64,000 nucleotides of DNA from the NCBI RefSeq assembly GCF_041296385.1, contig NW_027183960.1, positions 977,001 through 1,041,000 on the forward strand. The letters run 5' to 3'. This document shows, piece after piece, positions 1 to 10,012 of the stretch (position 1 is the stretch's first letter; each line of letters opens with the position of its first letter). The stretch is from Aphelocoma coerulescens (lineage: Eukaryota; Chordata; Aves; Passeriformes; Corvidae). The position numbers were made by a program, and so were the translations under genes. Under the pieces are notes generated by a model, which ran no database searches, was not told where the DNA came from, and saw only the letters and a list, made by a program, of their open reading frames with translations.

Positions 1-1204
1 GGAGGAAACTTTCTAAAATGGAACAAGCAGCAGAAGCACAGTAGATTTGCAGAAGAAATTCCCCTCCCAGCACTTGGCTTAAGGAAAAAACCTCATGTTT
101 CTATGAGAGACTTGAGTTCATGTCTACTATTGGGTACCAGACATCTGAACATTTAGACTATTGGCTTTCCAGGCTCACACTATTCAAACCGGAAAGTGAA
201 ACTACTCTAAAAGCTAGAGGCGATTGCAAGAAATGTTTCTGCTCGCACCACGACTGCCGACCATGCATCATTCTTACCTTGCACCTGTCCAAAGGCCTTC
301 CTCCGTCTGCGCTCTGGCAACTCTCACCCAAGCTCGGGCAGGGATGGAGGCTCTTGCCACAAGTAGCCCAAGCCTGGAGATATTCCTCATCCTGATCTTC
401 CACTGCTGACATCTAGGAATTCCCTGGAGCTGCAAACACCTGCCTTTGCTGCTCGAGGATCTTCTCTAGCACCATGCCAAATGCCTTCTCCTGTGGCAGT
501 GCTGCAGCATCCTGCGAGCCATGGACTGGAACTGGCACCTTCAGCATAGTTGCTCCTGGGAAACATCCTTCAGCCATTCCCTTACTGCAATGAGCTGGAC
601 TCCTACTCCTTTGCAAGGCTCTTCCTGGACAGGTGCATCCTCAGCAATGAGACGGTTCTGCTGAGAGCCGCGGCTCTGAGGGAGCAGCCAATCCTGCCCA
701 AAGGCCTTCCTCCGTCTCCACTCCTGCAGCTCCCACGGAGGCACTGGGAGCCTTGGACACGCTTGCCACAAGTAGCCCAAGCGTGGACATCTTCCTCATC
801 CTGCTCCGCCACTGCTGACATCAGGGAATTCCCTGGAGCTCCCAGCATGTGCCTTTCCTGCTCGAGGATCGTGTCTGGCAGCTCTCTGAGCCTCTTACAT
901 TTTGGAAGCGCAACAGCATCCTAGGAGTCATATACTGGCAACTGGCAGCTCCAGGACACTTGCTGCTCCTAGGATGCTTTTCTCTGGGAAAATCTTCTTG
1001 CACACAACCTTGCTGCAGATTTTACTTCTAGGCCTTTCGTGGCCATCTGCATCCACGGCCACAAGCAGCTTCTGATGATCGACATGGCTCTGGGAAAACA
1101 GGGACCCCTGTCTGTGGACAAAGAAAACAAAGACAACTTGTAAGAAGAAAACCTGGAGCTTCTAGTTAGAAGAGAAAGGACTATTCAATCAAGGCAGGGC
1201 CAAG
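1..1204 (-). repeat. Unit 1, two cassettes, 1204 bp
   Basis: ELS 278-1111. Belongs to the one-base-longer subfamily marked by AAGCTAGAGGCGATTGC at 211-227. The centre palindrome is intact (CCGCGG). Nearest copy is unit 27 at 29649; the differences I see include GGACAGGTGC here against GGATAGGGGC there. Confidence 0.95.
664..677. other. 14-bp perfect palindrome AGAGCCGCGGCTCT
   Basis: Perfect self-complementary 14-mer at the start of the segment between the two cassette cores. The same site occurs in every unit with two or more cassettes and exists as CCGCGG, CCACGG, CCATGG or, once, CCACAG at its centre. The CCATGG form keeps the palindrome. Function unknown; it could be a chance feature of the ancestral sequence. 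Confidence 0.7.
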
Positions 1205-1480
1205 GGAGGAAACTTTCTAAAATGGAACAAGCAGCAGAAGCACAGTAGTTTTGCAGAAGAAATTCCCCTCCCAGCACTTGGCTTAAGGAAAAAGCCTGAT
1301 GTTTCTATGAGAGACTTGAGTTCATGTCTACTACTGGGTACCAGACATCTGAACATTTAGACTATTGGCTTTCCAGGCTCACGCTATTCAAACCGGAAAG
1401 TGAAACTACTCTAACAGTAGGGATGATTGCAAGAAATGTTTCTGTTTACACCACGACTGCCGACCATGCATCATTCTTAC
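1112..1480 (-). other. Representative intron-like segment (units 1/2)
   Basis: Read on the minus strand, this 369-bp stretch begins GTAAGAATG right after TGCAAG, a near-consensus donor, and ends TTTTCTTTGTCCACAG, a pyrimidine-rich acceptor. A CTAAC branch-point-like motif lies about 55 nt before the acceptor, somewhat farther than usual. The interior has stops in all frames on both strands in most units. The same segment recurs once in every unit whatever its cassette number, and with length 369-370. Splicing itself is inferred; no transcript evidence is available here. Confidence 0.5.
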
Positions 1481-1491
1481 CTTGCACCTGT

Positions 1492-1900
1492 CCAAAGGCC
1501 TTCCTCCGTCTGCGCTCCGGCAACTCTCACCCAGGCAAGGGCAAGGATGGAGGCTCTTGCCACAAGTAGCCCAAGCGTGGACATCTTCCTCATCCTGCTA
1601 CTCCACTGCTGACGTCAGGGTATTCCCTGGAGCTGCAAACACCTGCCTTTGCGGCTCGAGGACCTTCTCTAGCACCATGCCAAACCCCTTCTCCTATGGC
1701 AGTGCTGCAGCATCCTGCGAGCCATGGACTGGAACTGGCACCTTCAGCATAGTTGCTCCTGGGAAACATCCTTCAGCCATTCCCTTACTGCAATGAGCTG
1801 GACTCCTACTCCTTTGCAAGGCTCTTCCTGGACAGGTGCATCCTCAGCAATGAGACGGTTCTGCTGAGAGCCATGGCTCTGAGGGAGCAGCCAGTCCTGT
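1492..1900 (-). repeat. Proximal 409-bp cassette (example, unit 2)
   Basis: This copy begins at CCAAAGGCCTTCCTCCGTCTGCG and contains ACTGCTGACGTCAGGGTATTCC at its centre. It is paralogous to the next 409 bp: the shared core GCCACAAGTAGCCCAAGCG..CATCCTGC..CACTGCTGAC sits exactly 409 bp apart in the two copies. It is distinguished by GGCAACTCTCACCCAGGCAA and by AACACCTGCCTTTGC..CTTCTCTAGCACCATGC. It lies next to the splice donor on the minus strand. Confidence 0.85.
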
Positions 1901-2309
1901 CCAAAGGCCTTCCTCTGACTCCACTCCTGCAGCTGCCACGGAGGCACTGGGAGCCTTGGACACTCTTGCCACAAGTAGCCCAAGCGTCGAGATCTTCCTC
2001 ATCCTGCTCCTCCACTGCTGACATCAGGGAATTCCCTGGTGCTCCTAAAATCTGCCTTTCCTGCTCGAGGATCGTGTCTGGCAGCTCGCTGAGCCTCTTC
2101 GCCTTTGGCAGCGCCACAGCATCCTGAGAGTCATATACTGGAAACTGGCAGCTACAGGACACTTGCTGCTCCTAGGATGCTTTTCTCTGGGAAAATCTTC
2201 TTGCACACGACATTGCTCCAGTTTTTACTTCTAGGCCTTTCGTGGCCATCTGCATCCGCAGCCACAAGCAGCTTCTGATGATCGACATGGCTCTGGGAGA
2301 GCAGGGACT
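1901..2309 (-). repeat. Distal 409-bp cassette (example, unit 2)
   Basis: This copy starts at the second CCAAAGGCC and shares the central core with the proximal cassette. It differs by CAGCTCCCACGGAGGCACTG (CTGCC in this unit) and CTGCCTTTCCTGCTCGAGG. Its minus-strand 5' part (GTCGATCATCAGAAGCTG region) is distantly similar to the segment that follows the distal core, so cassette homology extends over nearly the whole 409 bp. It lies next to the splice acceptor. Confidence 0.85.
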
Positions 2310-2407
2310 CCTGTCTGTGGACAAAGAAAACAAAGACAACTTGTAAGAAGAAAACCTGGAGCTTCTAGATAGAAGACAAAGGACTATTCAATCAAGGAAG
2401 GGCCAAG

Positions 2408-3610
2408 GGAGGAAACTTTCTAAAATGGAACAAGCAGCAGAAGCACAGTAGTTTTGCAGAAGAAATTCCCCTCCCAGCACTTGGCTTAAGGAAAAAACCT
2501 CATGTTTCTATGAGAGACTTGAGTTCATGTCTACTACTGGGTACCAGACATCTGAACATTTAGACTATTGGCTTTCCAGGCTCACGCTATTCAAACCGGA
2601 AAGTGAAACTACTCTAACAGTAAGGATGATTGCAAGAAATGTTTCTGTTTACACCACGACTGCCGACCATGCATCATTCTTACCTTGCACCTGTCCAAAG
2701 GCCTTCCTCCATCTGCGCTCCGGCAACTCTCACCCAGGCAAGGGCAGGGATGGAGGCTCTTGCCACAAGTAGCCCAAGCGTGGACATCTTCCTCATCCTG
2801 CTACTCCACTGCTGACGTCAGGGTATTCCCTGGAGCTGCAAACACCTGCCTTTGCTGCTCGAGGATCTTCTCTAGCACCATGCAAAACCCCTTCTCCTAT
2901 GGCAGAGCTGCAGCATCCTGCGAGCCATGGACTGGAACTGGCACCTCCAGCAAAGTTGCTCCTGGGAAACATCCCTCAGCCATTCCCTTACTGCAATGAG
3001 CTGGACTCCTACTCCTCTGCAATGCTCTTCCTGGACAGGTGCATCCTCAGCAATGAGACGGTTCTGCTGAGAGCCATGGCTCTGAGGGAGCAGCCAGTCC
3101 TGCCCAATGGTTGTCCTCCGTCACCAGTCCTGCAGCTCCCACGGAGGCACTGGGAGCCTTGGACACTCTTGCCACAAGTAGCCCAAGCGTGGACATCTTC
3201 CTCATCCTGCTCCTCCACTGCTGACGTCAGGGAATTCCCTGGAGCTCCCAACATCTGCCTTTCCTCCTCGAGGATTGTGTCTTTCAGCTCTCTGACCCTC
3301 TTCGCCTTTGGCTGCACCACAGCATCCTAGGAGTCATATACTGGCAACTGGCACCTCCAGGACACTTGCTGCTCCTAGGATGCTTTTCCCTGGGAAAATC
3401 TTCTTGCACACGACATTGCTGCAGTTTTTACTCCTAGGCCTTTCGTAGCCATCTGCATCCGCAGCCACAAGCAGCTTCTGATGATCGACATGGCTCTGGG
3501 GGAGCAGGGACTCCTGTCTGTGGACAAAGAAAACAAAGACAACTTGTAAGAAGGGAACCTGGAGCTTCTAGTTAGAAGAGAAAGGACTATTCAATCAAGG
3601 CAGGGCCAAG
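2408..3610 (-). repeat. Unit 3, two cassettes, 1203 bp
   Basis: ELS 2684-3517. The distal end is of the CTTTCAGCTCTCTGACCC type (from 3281) with GGCTGCACCAC, also seen in units 7, 12, 19, 29, 33, 36 and 56. The intron-like part has GTAAGAAGGGAACC. Nearest copy is unit 29. Confidence 0.95.
3222..3239. promoter_or_regulatory. CRE / kappaB-like composite TGACGTCAGGGAATTCCC
   Basis: Contains the full palindromic cAMP-response element TGACGTCA abutting GGGAATTCCC, which fits the NF-kappaB consensus GGGRNWYYCC. The same pair is present in many distal cassettes (for example units 4, 6, 7, 8, 9). In others the CRE is decayed to TGACATCA (unit 2) or TGACGGCA (units 13, 37, 51). Proximal cassettes usually keep the CRE with GGGTATTCCC instead. 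Binding is not shown; on the minus strand the same bases are inside the peptide-like GAPGNSLTSAV stretch, so the match may be incidental. Confidence 0.3.
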
Positions 3611-4404
3611 GGAGGAAACTTTCTAAAATGGAACAAGCAGAAGAAGCAGAGCAGTTTTGCAGAAGAAATTCCCCTCCCAGCACTTGGCTTAATGAAAAAG
3701 CCTGATGTTTCTATGAGAGACTTGAGTTCATGTCTACTATTGGGGAGCAGACGTCTGAACATTTAGACTATTGGCGCTCCAGGCTCACGCTATTCAAACC
3801 GGAAAGTGAAACTATTCTAACAGAAGGGATGATTGCAAGAAATGTTTCTGTTTACACCACGAATGCCGACCATCCATCATTCTTACCTTGCACCTGTCCA
3901 AAGGCCTTCCTCCATCTGCGCTCTGGCAACTCTCACCCAGGCAAGGGCAGGGATGGAGGCTCTTGCCACAAGTAGCCCAAGCGCAGACATCTTCCTCATC
4001 CTGCTCCTCCACTGCTGACGTCAGGGAATTCCCTGGAGCTCCCAACATCTGCCTTTCCAGCTGGAGGATCATGTCTGGCAGCTCTCTGAGCCTCTTCACC
4101 TTTGGCAGCGCCACAGCATCCTAGGAGTCATATACTGGCAACTGGCACCTCCAGGACACTTGCTGCTCCTAGGATGCTTTTCTCTGGGAAAATCTTCTTG
4201 CATACAACCTTCCTCCAGTTTTTACTTCTAGGCCTTTCGTGGCCATCTGCATTCTCAGCCACAAGCAGGTTCTGATGATCAACAGGGCTCTGGGAGAGCA
4301 GGGACTCCTGTCTGTGGACAAAGAAAACAAAGACAACTTGTAAGATTAAAACCTGGAGCTTCTAGTTAGAAGAGAAAGGATTATTCAATCAAGGCAGGGC
4401 CAAG
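3611..4404 (-). repeat. Unit 4, single cassette, 794 bp
   Basis: ELS 3887-4311. The one cassette is a hybrid: proximal-type to the left (CTGCGCTCTGGCAACTC) and distal-type to the right (CTGCCTTTCCAGCTGG), so the exchange lies in the shared core near 3970-4040. The head carries GGGGAGCAGACGTCTG with the palindrome CAGACGTCTG at 3748-3757. Nearest copy is unit 30. Confidence 0.95.
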
Positions 4405-5608
4405 GGAGGAAACTTTCTAAAATGGAACAAGCAGCAGAAGCACAGTAGATTTGCAGAAGAAATTCCCCTCCCAGCACTTGGCTTAAGGAAAAAACCTCAT
4501 GTTTCTATGAGAGACTTGAGTTCATGTCTACTATAGGGTAGCAGACATCTGAACATTTAGACTATTGGCTTTCCAGGCTCACACTATTCAAACCGGAAAG
4601 TGAAACTACTCTAAAAGCTAGAGGCGATTGCAAGAAATATTTCTGCTCGCACCACGACTGCCGACCATGCATCATTCTTACCTTGCACCTGTCCAAAGGC
4701 CTTCCTCCGTCTGCGCTCTGGCAACTCTCACCCAAGCTCGGGCAGGGATGGAGGCTCTTGCCACAAGTAGCCCAAGCCTGGAGATATTCCTCATCCTGAT
4801 CTTCCACTGCTGACATCTAGGAATTCCCTGGAGCTGCAAACACCTGCCTTTGCTGCTCGAGGATCTTCTCTAGCACCATGCCAAATGCCTTCTCCTGTGG
4901 CAGTGCTGCAGCATCCTGCGAGCCATGGACTGGAACTGGCACCTTCAGCATAGTTGCTCCTGGGAAACATCCTTCAGCCATTCCCTTACTGCAATGAGCT
5001 GGACTCCTACTCCTTTGCAAGGCTCTTCCTGGATAGGGGCATCCTCAGCAATGAGACGGTTCTGCTGAGAGCCGCGGCTCTGAGGGAGCAGCCAATCCTG
5101 CCCAAAGGCCTTCCTCCGTCTCCACTCCTGCAGCTCCCACGGAGGCACTGGGAGCCTTGGACACGCTTGCCACAAGTAGCCCAAGCGTGGACATCTTCCT
5201 CATCCTGCTCCGCCACTGCTGACATCAGGGAATTCCCTGGAGCTCCCAACATGTGCCTTTCCTGCTCGAGGATCGTGTCTGGCAGCTCTCTGAGCCTCTT
5301 ACATTTTGGAAGCGCAACAGCATCCTAGGAGTCATATACTGGCAACTGGCAGCTCCAGGACACTTGCTGCTCCTAGGATGCTTTTCTCTGGGAAAATCTT
5401 CTTGCACACAACCTTGCTGCAGATTTTACTTCTAGGCCTTTCGTGGCCATCTGCATCCACGGCCACAAGCAGCTTCTGATGATCGACATGGCTCTGGGAA
5501 AACAGGGACCCCTGTCTGTGGACAAAGAAAACAAAGACAACTTGTAAGAAGAAAACCTGGAGCTTCTAGTTAGAAGAGAAAGGACTATTCAATCAAGGCA
5601 GGGCCAAG
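4405..5608 (-). repeat. Unit 5, two cassettes, 1204 bp
   Basis: ELS 4682-5515. Same longer subfamily as unit 1 but with TATAGGGTAGCAG in the head and AGAAATATTTCTG just before the donor region. Both are shared with unit 31, from which I could see no difference in the stretches compared. Confidence 0.95.
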
Positions 5609-6811
5609 GGAGGAAACTTTCTAAAATGGAACAAGCAGCAGAAGCACAGTAGTTTTGCAGAAGAAATTCCCCTCCCAGCACTTGGCTTAAGGAAAAAGCC
5701 TGATGTTTCTATGAGAGACTTGAGTTCATGTCTACTACTGGGTACCAGACATCTGAACATTTAGACTATTGGCTTTCCATGCTCACGCTATTCAAACCGG
5801 AAAGTGAAACTACTCTAACAGTAGGGATGATTGCAAGAAATGTTTCTGTTTACACCACGACTGCCGACCATGCATCATTCTTACCTTGCACCTGTCCAAA
5901 GGCCTTCCTCCGTCTGCGCTCCGGCAACTCTCACCCAGGCAAGGGCAAGGATGGAGGCTCTTGCCACAAGTAGCCCAAGCGTGGACATCTTCCTCATCCT
6001 GCTACTCCACTGCTGACGTCAGGGTATTCCCTGGAGCTGCAAACACCTGCCTTTGCGGCTCGAGGACCTTCTCTAGCACCATGCCAAACCCCTTCTCCTA
6101 TGGCAGTGCTGCAGCATCCTGCGAGCCATGGACTGGAACTGGCACCTTCAGCATAGTTGCTCCTGGGAAACATCCTTCAGCCATTCCCTTACTGCAATGA
6201 GCTGGACTCCTACTCCTTTGCAAGGCTCTTCCTGGACAGGTGCATCCTCAGCAATGAGACGGTTCTGCTGAGAGCCATGGCTCTGAGGGAGCAGCGAGTC
6301 CTGTCCAAAGGCCTTCCTCTGACTCCACTCCTGCAGCTCCCACGGAGGCACTGGGAGCCTTGGACACTCTTGCCACAAGTAGCCCAAGCGTCGAGATCTT
6401 CCTCATCCTGCTCCTCCACTGCTGACGTCAGGGAATTCCCTGGTGCTCCTAAAATCTGCCTTTCCTGCTCGAGGATCGTGTCTGGCAGCTCGCTGAGCCT
6501 CTTCGCCTTTGGCAGCGCCACAGCATCCTGAGAGTCATATACTGGAAACTGGCAGCTACAGGACACTTGCTGCTCCTAGGATGCTTTTCTCTGGGAAAAT
6601 CTTCTTGGACACGACATTGCTCCAGTTTTTACTTCTAGGCCTTTCGTGGCCATCTGCATCCGCAGCCACAAGCAGCTTCTGATGATCGACATGGCTCTGG
6701 GAGAGCAGGGACTCCTGTCTGTGGACAAAGAAAACAAAGACAACTTGTAAGAAGAAAACCTGGAGCTTCTAGATAGAAGACAAAGGACTATTCAATCAAG
6801 GAAGGGCCAAG
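5609..6811 (-). repeat. Unit 6, two cassettes, 1203 bp
   Basis: ELS 5885-6718. Marked by TTCCATGCTCACG, CAGCGAGTCCTG and TCGAGATCTTCC. Nearest copy is unit 18, 14,029 bp downstream; its left half also matches unit 32. Confidence 0.95.
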
Positions 6812-8014
6812 GGAGGAAACTTTCTAAAATGGAACAAGCAGCAGAAGCACAGTAGTTTTGCAGAAGAAATTCCCCTCCCAGCACTTGGCTTAAGGAAAAA
6901 GCCTGATGTTTCTATGAGAGACTTGAGTTCATGTCTACTACTGGGTACCAGACATCTGAACATTTAGACTATTGGCTTTCCAGGCTCACGCTATTCAAAC
7001 CGGAAAGTGAAACTACTCTAACAGTAAGGATGATTGCAAGAAATGTTTCTGTTTACACCACGACTGCCGACCATCCATCATTCTTACCTTGCACCTGTCC
7101 AAAGGCCTTCCTGCGTCTGCGCTCCGGCAACTCTCACCCAGGCAAGGGCAGGGATGGAGGCTCTTGCCACAAGTAGCCCAAGCGTGGACATCTTCCTCAT
7201 CCTGCTACTCCACTGCTGACGTCAGGGTATTCCCTGGAGCTGCAAACACCTGCCTTTGCTGCTCGAGGATCTTCTCTAGCACCATGCAAAACCCCTTCTC
7301 CTATGGCAGAGCTGCAGCATCCTGCGAGCCATGGACTGGAACTGGCACCTCCAGCAAAGTTGCTCATGGGAAACATCCCTCAGCCATTCCCTTACTGCAA
7401 TGAGCTGGACTCCTACTCCTCTGCAATGCTCTTCCTGGACAGGTGCATCCTCAGCAATGAGATGGTTCTGCTGAGAGCCATGGCTCTGAGGGAGCAGCCA
7501 GTCCTGCCCAATGGTTGTCCTCCGTCACCAGTCCTGCAGCTCCCACAGAGGCACTGGGAGCCTTGGACACTCTTGCCACAAGTAGCCCAAGCGTGGACAT
7601 CTTCCTCATCCTGCTCCTCCACTGCTGACGTCAGGGAATTCCCTGGAGCTCCCAACATCTGCCTTTCCTCCTCGAGGATTGTGTCTTTCAGCTCTCTGAC
7701 CCTCTTCGCCTTTGGCTGCACCACAGCATCCTAGGAGTCATATACTGGCAACTGGCACCTCCAGGACACTTGCTGCTCCTAGGATGCTTTTCCCTGGGAA
7801 AATCTTCTTGCACACGACATTGCTGCAGTTTTTACTCCTAGGCCTTTCGTAGCCATCTGCATCCGCAGCCACAAGCAGCTTCTGATGATCGACATGGCTC
7901 TGGGGGAGCAGGGACTCCTGTCTGTGGACAAAGAAAACAAAGACAACTTGTAAGAAGGGAACCTGGAGCTTCTAGTTAGAAGAGAAAGGACTATTCAATC
8001 AAGGCAGGGCCAAG
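6812..8014 (-). repeat. Unit 7, two cassettes, 1203 bp
   Basis: ELS 7088-7921. Has GTTGCTCATGGGAAAC, which creates an ATG on the plus strand, plus the CTTTCAGCTCTCTGACCC distal end. Nearest copy is unit 19; unit 33 shares the same CTCATGGG variant. Confidence 0.95.
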
Positions 8015-9217
8015 GGAGGAAACTTTCTAAAATGGAACAAGCAGCAGAAGCAGAGCAGTTTTGCAGAAGAAATTCCCCTCCCAGCACTTGGCTTAAGGAA
8101 AAAGCCTGATGTTGCTATGAGAGACTTGAGTTCATGTCTACTATTGGGGAGCAGACGTCTGAACATTTAGAGTATTGGCGCTCCAGGCTCACGCTATTCA
8201 AACCGGAAAGTGAAACTATTCTAACAGAAGGGATGATTGCAAGAAATGTTTCTGTTTACACCACGAATGCCGACCATCCATCATTCTTACCTTGCACCTG
8301 TCCAAAGGCCTTCCTCCATCTGCGCTCTGGCAACTCTCACCCAAGCTCGGGCAGGGATGGAGGCTCTTGCCACAAGTAGCCCAAGCGCGGACATCCTCCT
8401 CATCCTGATCTTCCACTGCTGACATCTAGGAATTCCCTGGAGCTGAAAACACTTGCCTTTGCTGCTCAAGGATCTTCTCTAGCACCATGCCAAATGCCTT
8501 CTCCTATGGCAGCGCTGCAGCATCCTGCGACTCACGGACTGGAACTGGCACCTGCAGCAAAGTTGCTCCTGGGAAACATCCCTCAGCCATTCCCTTACTG
8601 CAATGAGCTGGACTCCTACTCCTCTGCAATGCTCTTCCTGGACAGGTGCATCCTCAGCAACGAGACGGTTCTGCTGAGAGCCGCGGCTCTGAGGGAGCAG
8701 TCAGTCCTGCCCAAAGGCCTTCCTCCGTCTCCACTCCTGCAGCTCCCACGGAGGCACTGGGAGCCTTGGACACGCTTGCCACAAGTAGCCCAAGCGTGGA
8801 CATCTTCCTCATCCTGCTCCTCCACTGCTGACGTCAGGGAATTCCCTGGAGCTGCAAACACCTGCCTTTGCTGCTCGAGGATCATGTCTGGCAGCTCTCT
8901 GAGCCTCTTCATCTTTGGCTGCGCCACAGCATCCTAGGAGTCATATACTGGCAACTGGCACCTCCAGGACACTTGCTGCTCCTAGGATGCTTTTCTCTGG
9001 GAAAATCTTCTTGCATACGACCTTGCTCCAGATTTTACTTCTAGGTCTTTCGTGGCCATGTGCATCCGCGGCCACGAGCAGCTTCTGATGATCGACATGG
9101 CTCTGGGAGAGCAGGGACTCCTGTCTGTGGACAAAGAAAACAAAGACAACTTGTAAGAAGAAAACCTGGAGCTTCTAGATAGAAGACAAAGGACTATTCA
9201 ATCAAGGCAGGGCCAAA
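8015..9217 (-). repeat. Unit 8, two cassettes, 1203 bp
   Basis: ELS 8291-9124. GGGGAGCAGACGTCTG head, CACCCAAGCTCGGGCAGG proximal cassette, CCGCGG palindrome, and CCATGTGCATCCGCGGCCACG near the acceptor. Nearest copy is unit 20, which reads AGCTCAGG where this unit has AGCTCGGG. Confidence 0.95.
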
Positions 9218-10012
9218 GCAGGAAACTTTCTAAAATGGAACAAGCAGCAGAAGCACAGTAGTTTTGCAGAAGAAATTCCCCTCCCAGCACTTGGCTTAAG
9301 GAAAAAGTCTGATGTTTCTATGAGAGACTTGAGTTCATGTCTACTATTGGATAGCAGACATCTGAACATTTAGACTACTGGCTTTCCAGGCTCACGCAAT
9401 TCAAACCGGAATGTCAAACTATTTCAAAAGCTAGAGATGCTTGGAAGAAATGTTTCTGTACTCACCACAACTGGGGACCATGCATCATTCTTACCTTGCA
9501 CCTGTCCAAAGGCCTTCCTCCGTCTCCAGTCCTGCCGCTCTCACGGAGGCACTGGGAGCCTCGGATACTCTTGCCACAAGTAGCCCAAGCGTGGACATCT
9601 TCCTCATCCTGCTCCTCCACTGCTGACGTCAGGGAATTCCCTGGAGCTCCAAACATCTGCCTTTCCAGCTGGAGGATCATGTCTGGCAGCTCTCTGAGCC
9701 TCTTCAAATTTGGCAGCGCCACAGCATCCTAGGAGTGATATACTGGCAACTGGCACCTCCAGGACACTTGCTACTCCTAGGATGCTTTTCTCTGGGAAAA
9801 TCTTCTTGCATACAACCTTGCTCCAGTTTTTACTTCTAGGCCTTTCGTGGCCATCTGCATTCTCAGCCACAAGCAGGTTCTGATGATCAACAGGGCTCTG
9901 GGAGAGCAGGGACTCCTGTCTGTGGACAAAGAAAACAAAGACAACTTGTAAGATTAAAACCTGGAGCTTCTAGTTAGAAGAGAAAGGACTATTCAATCAA
10001 GGCAGGGCCAAG
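9218..10012 (-). repeat. Unit 9, single cassette, 795 bp
   Basis: ELS 9495-9919. The cassette is distal-type throughout (CCAGTCCTGCCGCTCTCACG), so the exchange point is near CCAAAGGCC, unlike unit 4. It has the divergent head GCAATTCAAACCGGAATGTC with TATTGGATAGCAG. GAGTGATATAC replaces GAGTCATATAC, which removes the minus-strand TGA and leaves an 88-codon frame at 9604-9870. Nearest copy is unit 21. Confidence 0.95.

Larger units (their letters stand above)
1481..2314 (-). pseudogene. Representative exon-like segment, two fused cassettes (unit 2)
   Basis: Minus strand, 834 bp (278 codons exactly) between the acceptor at 2314/2315 and the donor at 1480/1481. The first part reads in one frame as a peptide containing LLSQSHVDHQKLLVAADA and stops at a TGA beside the distal cassette. 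The distal cassette then opens in another frame (…ELPDTILEQERQ…GAPGNSL…EEQDEED…AWATCGKS). The proximal cassette repeats that theme (…VLEKVLEQQRQVFAAPGN…QDEEDVHAWATCGKS…GGRPLDRCK) up to the donor. Stops and frame changes prevent one continuous product, so this looks like a decayed coding exon or an exon of a non-coding RNA. The family is not recognised. All other units carry the same segment, at the coordinates given in their entries. Confidence 0.35.
1205..2407 (-). repeat. Unit 2, two cassettes, 1203 bp
   Basis: ELS 1481-2314. Carries the variant CTGCCACGG at 1933-1941, shared only with unit 28, its nearest copy. The distal cassette has the decayed CRE TGACATCA. The minus-strand frame through the distal cassette is open for 118 codons because CTCAGG replaces the usual CCTAGG stop. 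Confidence 0.95.
1..6280. repeat. About 6.3-kb block, first copy (offset 29,648)
   Basis: Units 1-5 and part of unit 6 recur at 29649-35928 with equal unit lengths (1204, 1203, 1203, 794, 1204). The copy may extend left beyond the window. Confidence 0.75.

Noticed and set aside
1028..1047. CENP-B box
   Set aside because: CTTTCGTGGCCATCTG resembles part of the box (TTCG) but lacks the required A and CGGG positions.
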